A stretch of DNA of 10,386 nucleotides from positions 343,113 through 353,498 of the forward strand of contig MU646723.1 of NCBI GenBank assembly GCA_026770585.1, in the 5' to 3' direction. Below are positions 5,567 to 10,331 of this stretch, in pieces. Source of the DNA: Baffinella frigidus (lineage: Eukaryota > Cryptophyceae > Cryptomonadales > Baffinellaceae). The notes beneath the pieces are model-generated. The model was not told the origin of the DNA. It searched no databases and was given only the letters and a program-made list of their open reading frames with translations. A program made the translations under genes and the position numbers. Each line of letters starts with the position of its first letter. The stretch's first letter is position 1.

Positions 5567-5675
5567 GCCCTACGGTAGGGCCCTAGGACCTGCCTAGGGC
5601 GAGTCAGGGCTATTAAAGGGCGATTAATCGCCCGTCCGCCACTCACAGGGATCGCCCTGCGGTGGTCCTAGGGGG
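5567..5675. mobile_element. family B-like palindromic fragment
   Basis: The left side has CCCTACGGTAGGGCCCTAGG and the right side GCGGTGGTCCTAGGGGG, both core blocks of family B, but no CAGGGGTACC ends. A perfect 16-bp palindrome, GGGCGATTAATCGCCC, lies at 5618-5633. This may be a decayed B element that acquired an inserted palindrome. Confidence 0.5.
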
Positions 5676-5746
5676 TGTCGTGGCAAAGTCTTTTTCTGGA
5701 TGCATCGAGTACATATCGCAACGGTTTACACCTTCGCCTCACTCAA

Positions 5747-5767
5747 CCCACACCTCTGATGGAGCGC
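5747..5767. repeat. 21-bp direct repeat, left copy
   Basis: CCCACACCTCTGATGGAGCGC recurs at 5896-5916 with one mismatch. The two copies flank the divergent 214-bp-unit relative, so they may mark an insertion or a local duplication. Confidence 0.8.
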
Positions 5768-5780
5768 ACCATGTTAGTTA

Positions 5781-5895
5781 GGTCCTTTAGGTCCTTTAGG
5801 TTCCTCGAGCCCCCAACACAGGCGGACACCGGAACTTATCCTGCAGAAAGGCCATGCTTCCTTTCGGATCACATCAGGGCCCCCGGTGCAGAGGA
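5781..5895. repeat. divergent, shortened copy of the 214-bp unit
   Basis: It opens with the doubled 9-mer (GGTCCTTTA twice), then has CTGCAGAAAGGC, CTTTCGGATC and GGTGCAGAGG in the same order as the units at 1599-2111, with shorter spacing. Direct repeats of 21 bp flank it. This shows the 214-bp sequence is dispersed as well as tandem. Confidence 0.7.
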
Positions 5896-5951
5896 CCCAC
5901 ACCTCTGATGGATCGCCCCTACGTGCTGGGGGGACCCGGGCGAGGTGCGGT

Positions 5952-6038
5952 GCTAGAAGGAACTCTCTCTCTCTTGCGTTGCCAGAAGCAACTCTCTCTC
6001 GTGCGTTCCTAGAAGGAACTCTCTCTCTCTCGTGCGTT
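5952..6038. repeat. ~29-bp CT-rich minisatellite, 3 copies
   Basis: Units at 5952-5980, 5981-6007 and 6008-6038 share YAGAAGSAACTCTCTCTC followed by KTGCGTT. Lengths (29, 27, 31) vary by CT dinucleotides, as slippage would give. The frame shifts between units, so the Leu/Ser-rich translations are not meaningful. Confidence 0.88.
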
Positions 6039-6208
6039 GCTCACAAAGAAGCGACACGGCACAGCCAGGCCATATCCTGGTAGCGGGTTATTCAACCGGG
6101 AAGGCGTTTGGTGGGTCTGTACCACGGGGGGGTTGGATGGCGGCACCCTCCGGCAACCAGAAAGTTTCAAATCAAAATCGTTTTCACATGAGATCCGGGT
6201 GTGTGCAG

Positions 6209-6298
6209 GTGCGGACGACCTCGTTCCTGGCGCTCGCGAAGATGTGCCGCGACCAGGAGATGCGCGCCCTGCTGCGCGCCCACGCCATGCTCGACAAG
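6209..6298 (+). CDS. isolated 90-bp putative exon, GC3 30/30, unknown protein
   Basis: Thirty codons from GTG (6209) to AAG (6298) all end in G or C (30 of 30), against 20/30 G/C at first and 13/30 at second positions. That is a strong coding signature for a GC3-biased genome. The stretch is bounded by GTGTGCAG before 6209 and GTAGCA after 6298, good AG and GT splice dinucleotides, and it is a whole number of codons. The peptide starts VRTTSFLALAK, continues MCRDQEMRALLRAHAML and ends DK; it would form an amphipathic helix. I do not recognise the family. No matching neighbouring exon is convincing: downstream lies a family C element, upstream a minisatellite and unassigned sequence. It is either one exon of a gene spread over long repeat-filled introns, or a captured or orphaned exon. 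Confidence 0.5.
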
Positions 6299-6318
6299 GT
6301 AGCACTCCCAGAGCGCTA

Positions 6319-6443
6319 CCACGCCAGAGTCTTGGAAGGGGTCGCCAAAAGTCGATTCCTCTTGCAGGCAGTGGTTTTCAAAAGTCAACACCCTTCTCAG
6401 AAACGGTTCAGAAAAATCAACCCCCTCCTGCACTCTGGCGTGG
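6319..6443. mobile_element. Family C MITE, copy C2 (125 bp), flanked by 17-bp direct repeats
   Basis: 12-bp terminal inverted repeats, CCACGCCAGAGT (6319-6330) and ACTCTGGCGTGG (6432-6443), with the family interior GAAGGGGTCGCCAAAAGT and TGGTTTTCAAAAGTCAAC. A 17-bp direct repeat, GCACTCCCAGAGCGCTA (6302-6318) against 6443-6459 with one mismatch, brackets the element. That is far longer than usual for a transposon target duplication. The element sits 20 bp after the exon candidate, that is, inside its putative downstream intron. Confidence 0.85.
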
Positions 6444-6502
6444 CACTCCCAGAGCTCTAGCTCTGCCTGAGTAAAGGCGTGGATGTGAACACGAGGACCC
6501 AT

Positions 6503-6555
6503 CACTTGTAAACGAATCCCTGTTCTAAAATAGTCACATTTCTAGCCTCGAGTGG
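6503..6555 (-). mobile_element. Family F solo terminal repeat
   Basis: CACTTGTAAACGAATCCC, TTCTAAAATAGTCACATT and TAGCCTCGAGTGG match the right terminal repeat of the F element (8079-8131), and the CCACTCGAGG end matches its left terminus at 7927. The other arm is absent, so it is a truncated or solo end. Confidence 0.7.
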
Positions 6556-6788
6556 CAGTGCCCTGTGTGAGGACCGGGTCCTGGACGGGCCCGCCTCGGG
6601 TAAAAGGGCTCCAAGGGAGAGCGCCTATAAGTAGTTGTAATGAATCCTGTCAGTGAATCATCAGAGATCGCAGAGCTCGCGCGGCATGCCTTCACACCCT
6701 GTGCTTTCAGGATTTAGTGAGTACGCCCACCCGCACCATAAAATCTTTATTCAACCCAATCAACCTCGGCATGTCTCCGACTTCCCCA
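6556..6788. other. unassigned, with a small GC-rich stretch
   Basis: 6559-6599 is GC-rich and ends CCTCGG before GTAAAAG, which looks like a 5' splice site. Its reading phase relative to the exon candidate at 6209 is ambiguous, so I do not call an exon. The rest shows nothing I can identify. Confidence 0.3.
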
Positions 6789-6900
6789 CCACGCCAGATT
6801 CTTGGAAGGGGTCGCCAAAAGTTAATTCCTCCTCAAGGCAAGGTTTTCAAAAGTTCACACCCGTGTCCTCATACGGGTTAAAAAAATCAACCCGCTGCTA
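6789..6900. mobile_element. Family C MITE, copy C3, right end decayed
   Basis: The left end CCACGCCAGATT and the interior (CTTGGAAGGGGTCGCCAAAA, AGGTTTTCAAAAGTT, TACGGGTTAAAAA) match C1 and C2 in order and spacing. The right repeat expected near 6900 is unrecognisable (GTTAGGCCACACACG). Confidence 0.8.
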
Positions 6901-6968
6901 CGTTAGGCCACACACGCCTGCCCACACGGTTGGATACGAGGGTTTCGTTGACCCTGAATTCCAGGGTG

Positions 6969-7020
6969 ATACGTGACCAATTTGCATCAGAAAAATACGT
7001 GACCAATTTGCATCAGAAAA
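6969..7020. repeat. 26-bp perfect tandem duplication
   Basis: Two identical units, 6969-6994 and 6995-7020, start ATACGTGACCAATTTGCATC. ACGTGACCAA also occurs inside the F element near 8027. Identity suggests recent slippage. Confidence 0.95.
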
Positions 7021-7118
7021 AATCCAATCTGGCTTGCCAGGTGCTGGCGCAGCCAGCAATGCTATTTTAGGCATACAATGATGCTATCTTACGCCTTTCC
7101 ATGTGGACAGATTCTGGT
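7021..7118. other. unassigned; short similarity to the 7420 relic
   Basis: CCAGGTGCTGGCGCAGCCAG at about 7037 resembles GCAGGTGCTGGCTCAGCTAG at about 7416. TGCTATTTTAGGCATACAATGA is followed by an imperfect second TGCTATCTTACGCC. No gene. Confidence 0.4.
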
Positions 7119-7122
7119 ATGT

Positions 7123-7288
7123 TCATAGGCCAATGGCCTGAAAATGGGGTAGTTAGGCCTACGGCATTGCCTAGGACCTCCTACCGTAGGCCGAGGGATC
7201 CTAGGACCAAAAAGTCTCGGCCTACGGTAGGAGGTCCTAGGCAATGCCGTAGGCCTAACTACCCCATTTTCACGCCGTTACCCTATTA
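7123..7288 (+). mobile_element. Family A MITE, copy A1 (166 bp, 4-bp TSD ATGT)
   Basis: Two 73-bp arms (7123-7195, 7216-7288) around a 20-bp loop that starts GGATCCTAGGACC. The inner 55 bp of the arms are identical; five mismatches lie in the outer 18 bp. Outer ends are TCATAGG and CCTATTA. ATGT at 7119-7122 is repeated at 7289-7292. The arms include AAAATGGGGTAGTTAGGCC and CCTAGGACCTCCTACCGTAG. The transcript would fold into one long hairpin. No coding capacity. Confidence 0.96.
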
Positions 7289-7331
7289 ATGTTCCGAGAT
7301 GACATTAAACGTGGCGTGCCTCTGCCTTCCC

Positions 7332-7416
7332 CCAAAAAATCGAAGTTTCGGAAAGTTGATACAAATTCCGTGAGAACTGACTTGGTTTCCCAGGTCCGTC
7401 TTACACTCTTGCGTGG
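7332..7416 (-). mobile_element. family C relative, fragment C5
   Basis: ATCGAAGTTTCGGAAAGTTG, ACAAATTCCGTG, AACTGACTTGGTTTCC and TTACACTCTTGCGTGG match the reverse complement of 9613-9700 in order. The right terminus (ACACTCTTGCGTGG) is present; the other end cannot be recognised next to A1. Confidence 0.75.
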
Positions 7417-7419
7417 CAG

Positions 7420-7617
7420 GTGCTGGCTCAGCTAGCAAGCGTGTCGGAAACAGCTGGAGCAGGGTCGCTTGCCGCCGCCCTCGCCCTCCTCCTCCTCTCC
7501 CTCGGCGAAGCAAGCACGGTGCCCCCCCTATCCACCCTTCTCTTTGGCGTGGGACGCGGTATGATCGCCACAGCCATCCACACACAGTGGGCTTCGCAGA
7601 TCGGTCCATTTTCATAG
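7420..7617 (+). pseudogene. coding relic E1, hydrophobic peptide, ended by MITE A2
   Basis: The open frame reads VLAQLASVSETAGAGSLAAA, then LALLLLSLGEASTV and on to IHTQWASQIG. Its stop codon (7615-7617) lies inside the left end of family A copy A2. The Leu-rich part could be a membrane helix. A second, diverged copy (7888-7926 plus 8279-8320) keeps GAGSLAAA and ALLLLSL. Several of the codon differences are third-position synonymous (GGA/GGG, CTT/CTG, GCC/GCA, TCC/TCT), which argues the frame was once translated. A CAG before 7420 could be a splice acceptor. Family unknown; it may be a piece of a larger gene or transposon gene. Confidence 0.4.
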
Positions 7618-7799
7618 GCTAACGGACTAAAAATGGGGTAGTTAGCCCTACGGAATTGCCTTCCGTACGCCTACGGAATTGCCTTCCGTACGCCGTAGGG
7701 CTTCTATGACCAAAAAGTCCTAGGAGTTTGGCCTACAGTAGGAGTTCCTAGGCAATGCCGTAGGCCTAACTACCCCATTTTTAGTCCATCACCCCATTA
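7612..7799 (+). mobile_element. Family A MITE, copy A2 (188 bp, 4-bp TSD ATTT)
   Basis: Ends are TCATAGG and CCCATTA, with ATTT at 7608-7611 and again at 7800-7803. The left arm carries a 23-bp tandem duplication (CCTACGGAATTGCC..., 7647-7669 and 7670-7692), which explains the extra length over the 166-bp standard. The right arm is close to the other copies (CCTAGGCAATGCCGTAGG). Arm-to-arm divergence is larger than in A1, A3 and A4, so it is probably the oldest full copy. Confidence 0.93.
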
Positions 7800-7887
7800 A
7801 TTTATGTTCGTGGTGGTAATTAAGGATTGCTCGGTGCAAGGACATCTTATTAGCTGATATTTTTGCCAGACGTGTGGTCGAAATTTC

Positions 7888-7926
7888 GTGTTGGAGAGCG
7901 TAGGGGCAGGGTCGCTGGCAGCCGCC
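7888..7926 (+). pseudogene. coding relic E2, first part
   Basis: 39 bp aligned to 7441-7479 with nine substitutions and no gap. The frame keeps GAGSLAAA; four of seven changed codons are synonymous (GAA/GAG, GGA/GGG, CTT/CTG, GCC/GCA). It stops at the left end of family F and appears to resume at 8279. Confidence 0.45.
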
Positions 7927-8131
7927 CACTCGAGGCTGGAAGTGGGACTATTTTAAATGTGGGGTTGTTAAATTTAGTACCAGTCACGGGCAGGTTTGGT
8001 CTCGCATCTCAAGGCATACCTTGAGATACGTGACCAAACGCCCCTATTTGTGTAAAAATTACTACACATTTTTTTCTTCACTTGTAAAAGAACCCCTATT
8101 TTAAAATAGTCCCGCTTCCAGCCTGGAGGGG
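7927..8131. mobile_element. Family F palindromic element (~205 bp)
   Basis: Terminal repeats of about 50 bp. The left (7927-7977) reads CACTCGAGGCTGGAAGTGGG, ACTATTTTAAATGTGGGG; the right (8079-8131) is its inverted, diverged copy. An internal hairpin has arms GTTTGGTCTCGCATCTCAAG (7994-8014) and CCTTGAGATACGTGACCAAA (8019-8039) with three mismatches. TGTGTAAAAATTACTACACA near 8050 forms another small stem. It interrupts coding relic E2. A solo end lies at 6503-6555. Confidence 0.8.
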
Positions 8132-8197
8132 GCCGGTAGGATGTAGGTTGGGGCGGAAACCGGGTGGGCTCTAGCCCCACCTTAATAAAAGCGACCC
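8132..8197. other. unassigned
   Basis: GGGCTCTAGCCCC (8167-8179) is a small palindrome. CTCTAGCCCCACCTTAATAA loosely resembles CTCTAGCTCTGCCTGAGTAA at 6455. No gene. Confidence 0.35.
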
Positions 8198-8262
8198 CGC
8201 CATACAACACTTTTAGTCGCCCGTTTGTACTGCAGTTCCTGCTCTAAAAGTGTTTTATGGCG
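8198..8262. mobile_element. short hairpin element, 19-bp arms
   Basis: Arms CGCCATACAACACTTTTAG (8198-8216) and CTAAAAGTGTTTTATGGCG (8244-8262) pair with one mismatch around a 27-bp loop. It lies with family F inside the 352-bp interruption of coding relic E2. No clear target duplication. Confidence 0.7.
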
Positions 8263-8278
8263 CGCCCAGTTTTAGTTA

Positions 8279-8320
8279 GCGCTCCTCCTCCTATCTCTCG
8301 ATGCGGAAAACACGGTGCTT
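8279..8320 (+). pseudogene. coding relic E2, second part
   Basis: The frame reads ALLLLSLDAENTVL, parallel to ALLLLSLGEASTVP of E1 (7483-7524). Three differences (GCC/GCG, CTC/CTA, TCC/TCT) are synonymous; four adjacent residues differ. Continuity with 7888-7926 once 7927-8278 is set aside is inferred from the alignment. Confidence 0.4.
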
Positions 8321-8322
8321 TT

Positions 8323-8735
8323 TCGGGTTTCGGGTTTCTGGTGTAGCGTTTCGGGTTCAGGGTTTCGGGTTTCGGGATTGGAGTGTAGGGTTTACGGGTT
8401 GGTCGACACCTGAAATGCTACGCCAGGGGATGCACGGGAAGGCGGCTGTCTGGTGCAGAGCATGACTACAGTCCACATACCCTAACACAGGCTACCGTAA
8501 CACATACTTACCCTCCACACATACTCCTTCGGCCGGCCCCCGATTTCCCCCTGCAAGGAACTATGCCTGAAGGGTGGACACCATAACGCATACCTACCCT
8601 CCACACATACTCAATCAGTCCGGCCCCGACGGGTATGTGTTAGGGTAGGTCCACTGTAAACCCTAAATCCCTGAACCAACCTGTCGACCCTACACTCGAA
8701 ACCCTGCACCCGGCACCCGAAACCCTACACCATGC
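8323..8735. repeat. inverted pair of degenerate telomere-like tracts with tandem units between
   Basis: The left tract (8323-8400) is G-rich (TTTCGGGTTTCGGG, GTGTAGGGTTTACGGG). The right tract (8652-8735) is its C-rich counterpart (GTAAACCCTAAATCCC, CGAAACCCTACACC). Between them a 29-bp unit, TAACACATACTTACCCTCC..., occurs at 8498-8526 and 8584-8612 with two mismatches. GTGGACACCATAACGCATAC (about 8574) is partly inverted as GTATGTGTTAGGGTAGGTCC (about 8633). The whole looks like a large decayed inverted repeat built from subtelomere-type sequence. Confidence 0.65.
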
Positions 8736-8777
8736 ACCTTTACAGTGGAGGAGGAGAAGGGGGACGTGGCTGCATGT

Positions 8778-8943
8778 TAATAGGGCAACGGCCTTAAAAT
8801 GAGGTAGTTAGGCCTATGGCATTGCCTAGGACCTCCTACCGTAGGCCGAGGGATCCTAGGACCAAAAAGTCTCGGCCTACGGTAGGAGGTCGTAGGCAAT
8901 GCCGTAGGCCTAACTACCCCATTTTTAGGACGTTAGCCTATGA
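8778..8943 (+). mobile_element. Family A MITE, copy A3 (166 bp, 4-bp TSD ATGT)
   Basis: Ends are TAATAGG and CCTATGA; ATGT at 8774-8777 is repeated at 8944-8947. Same length, arms and loop as A1 and A4. The right duplication overlaps the TA of the family B end at 8947, so A3 sits immediately beside a B terminus. Inner arms are nearly identical; a few changes (GGTCGTAGG for GGTCCTAGG, GAGGTAGTTAGG for GGGGTAGTTAGG) are private. Confidence 0.95.
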
Positions 8944-8946
8944 ATG

Positions 8947-8969
8947 TACAGGGGTACCTCGCTCATAAG
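8947..8969 (+). mobile_element. Family B solo end (B4)
   Basis: TACAGGGGTACCTCGCTCAT followed by AAG is identical to the end of B2, then the match stops. No partner arm follows. It adjoins A3. Confidence 0.85.
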
Positions 8970-9044
8970 TCTTATGGGGTTCGGTTGACAGGGCGGAGCA
9001 AGGCGAAACGTTTTCCTCAGGACGCTACAACCTCATCTCCACAA

Positions 9045-9161
9045 AAGTATTAATTAATTGCTTTTGGCGCAACGAAATTTACTACACAAATGCTTTACTA
9101 CTACTTTTATGAGCAAATCGTGTAGTAATTTTCGTTGCCCAAAAGCAATTAATTAATACTT
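9045..9161. mobile_element. Family J AT-rich palindromic MITE (117 bp)
   Basis: Arms 9045-9087 and 9120-9161 pair with one mismatch and one indel around a 32-bp loop. The arm starts AAGTATTAATTAATTGC and includes AACGAAATTTACTACAC. ATTACTACACA also occurs inside family F (near 8058). AT-rich ends unlike the other families. No target duplication is recognised. Confidence 0.9.
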
Positions 9162-9260
9162 CTACGAGATTAAACCCCTAAGGCTCCCTCACGACCATCA
9201 GAAGCATTGGGCATCACACGAGAGAGGAGATAATCTCGAGGGACCTACCCAGAGTCGTAT

Positions 9261-9370
9261 ATCACCAAGCATACAACGTATACGAAGACAAATCACCAAG
9301 TATACAACGTATACGATATATCACCAAGCATACAACGTATACGTATATCACCAAGTACACAACGTATACG
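9261..9370. repeat. minisatellite of ~28 bp, 4 copies
   Basis: The 24-bp core ATCACCAAGYATACAACG-TATACG starts at 9261, 9292, 9320 and 9347. Each core holds the imperfect palindrome GTATACAACGTATAC. One copy with about 25 bp of left flank is inverted at 4427-4475. Confidence 0.93.
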
Positions 9371-9426
9371 AAGATAGAACCTGCCGAGACTCCCCAGACG
9401 GGCCCGTCCCAGAGTTCTGAGGGGGG

Positions 9427-9522
9427 CACTCCGGCCATCCTACACAGCCCCGTGTAAAGTCACTCCGGCCATCCTACACAGCCCCGTGTAAAGTCACTCC
9501 GACTTTCCTACATGGGACTGTG
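9427..9522. repeat. 34-bp tandem repeat plus inverted third unit
   Basis: Two identical 34-bp units (9427-9460, 9461-9494) start CACTCCGGCCATCC and end GTGTAAAGT. The following CACTCCGACTTTCC... (9495-9522) is a partial, partly inverted copy, so 9475-9522 can fold: CACAGCCCCGTGT pairs with ACATGGGACTGTG. GGGGGGCAC before and GTGCCCCC after form an outer pair. Confidence 0.88.
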
Positions 9523-9550
9523 CCCCCTGCCCGGTGAGCACCCTCCACGG

Positions 9551-9612
9551 TACAGAGGTACCTCGCTCACAAGAAAGCCCCCCCCCCCCCTAGGACCACC
9601 GTAGGGCCCTAG
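9551..9612 (+). mobile_element. Family B copy B5, left part, interrupted by C4
   Basis: Begins TACAGAGGTACCTCGCTCAC and continues through CCTAGGACCACCGTAGGG to GGCCCTAG, matching family B. The sequence then jumps into a family C element. The B core resumes at 9785. Confidence 0.82.
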
Positions 9613-9784
9613 CCACGCAAGAGTGTAGGGCTGACCTAGGAAAACAAGTCAGTTCACACGGAATTTGTACCAACTTTCCGAAATTTCGATTTTTCTCTGG
9701 GGAGAATGTCCACTTATGAACTTTAAAAAAAGTCAGATCTGACTATTTCTCCTGCAGGCCACTCTGCCTTACACTCTTGCCTGG
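9613..9784. mobile_element. Family C relative C4 (172 bp), nested in B5, 2-bp TSD AG
   Basis: Ends CCACGCAAGAGTGTAGGG (9613-9630) and CCTTACACTCTTGCCTGG (9767-9784) are inverted repeats with about three mismatches. AG precedes (9611-9612) and follows (9785-9786). The interior includes AAGTCAGTTCACACGGAATT and CAACTTTCCGAAATTTCG, matching 7332-7416 in inverted orientation. Removing the element and one AG restores the B-core order CCCTAGG-CACGGTCCTACTG, which parallels CCCTAGG-CATGGTCCCACTG in B2. That makes the insertion and its 2-bp duplication convincing. Confidence 0.85.
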
Positions 9785-9814
9785 AGGCACGGTCCTACTG
9801 TAGGGTCCTAATGC
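9785..9814 (+). mobile_element. Family B copy B5, right part
   Basis: GGCACGGTCCTACTGTAGGG followed by TCCTAATGCGC corresponds to 436-467 of B2. The right terminal repeat of B5 is missing beyond this point. Confidence 0.75.
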
Positions 9815-9842
9815 GCAGACCTCGTTCAAGATTTACCTAAAA

Positions 9843-9972
9843 AAAGGAGCTCTAAAACTCATTTTCTCAAGTCAATTCCCCTTCAAATATGTCAACTTAT
9901 TCTTTTCTCTGCACACACGTTGACATATTTGAGGGGGAATTGACTTAAGCAAACGAGTTTTAGAACTCCTTT
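9843..9972. mobile_element. Family K palindromic MITE (130 bp)
   Basis: 54-bp arms (9843-9896 and 9919-9972) pair with five mismatches around a 22-bp loop. The arm starts AAAGGAGCTCTAAAACTC and includes AAGTCAATTCCCC and CAAATATGTCAAC. The internal AGTCAATTCC block recalls the interior of family C. The left side is preceded by an A-run, so the exact boundary is uncertain. Confidence 0.92.
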
Positions 9973-10021
9973 CGCACGATGAGATCAACATGAGGGCGTG
10001 CTGAAACGCTCCCGCCAAATC

Positions 10022-10187
10022 TCATAGGCTAACGGCCTGAAAATGGGGTAGTTAGGCATATGGCATTGCCTAGGACCTCCTACCGTAGGCCGAGGGATCC
10101 TAGGACCAAAAAGTCTCGGCCTACGGTAGGAGGTCCTAGGCAATGCCGTAGGCCTGACTACCCCATTTTTAGGCCGTTAGCCTATGA
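10022..10187 (+). mobile_element. Family A MITE, copy A4 (166 bp, 4-bp TSD AATC)
   Basis: Perfect 17-bp outer ends, TCATAGGCTAACGGCCT and AGGCCGTTAGCCTATGA, with AATC at 10018-10021 and 10188-10191. Arms differ at only about five positions. This is the best-preserved full copy and the reference for the family ends. The short frame through it (MALPRTSYRRPRDP) is also produced by A1 and comes from the palindrome. Confidence 0.97.
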
Positions 10188-10201
10188 AATCATCTCTGTG
10201 T

Positions 10202-10297
10202 TTGATTACGTTCACACTTACGATCTTGGTCACGTTCTTGATTACGATCTCAGTTACGTTCTTCGTCACGTTCTCATCTACGTTCTAGGTTGCGATA
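10202..10297. repeat. 12-bp minisatellite, 8 diverged copies
   Basis: Consecutive 12-mers such as TTGATTACGTTC, TTGGTCACGTTC and TCAGTTACGTTC run from 10202 to 10297 with consensus TTNNTYACGWTC. Because 12 is divisible by 3, one frame reads as a tetrapeptide repeat (DYVH TYDL GHVL DYDL SYVL RHVL). No start of its own or codon bias supports a gene; it joins the frame through A4. Confidence 0.85.
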
Positions 10298-10331
10298 ACA
10301 CTACAACATCCCCTACCACACAGCGGGCTAC

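Noticed and set aside
5618-5633. GGGCGATTAATCGCCC palindrome as an operator or terminator
   Set aside because: No promoter or gene is adjacent and no T-run follows. It lies in a decayed palindromic element.
6037-6474. Overlapping long frames on both strands around 6009-6505
   Set aside because: Only the 6209-6298 part, in one frame, has extreme GC3. The remaining parts run through the CT minisatellite, unassigned sequence and the family C element.
6559-6599. Second exon following 6209-6298
   Set aside because: A GTAAAAG donor-like end exists, but two different acceptors give different phases, and one option overlaps the family F terminal repeat. Not decidable.
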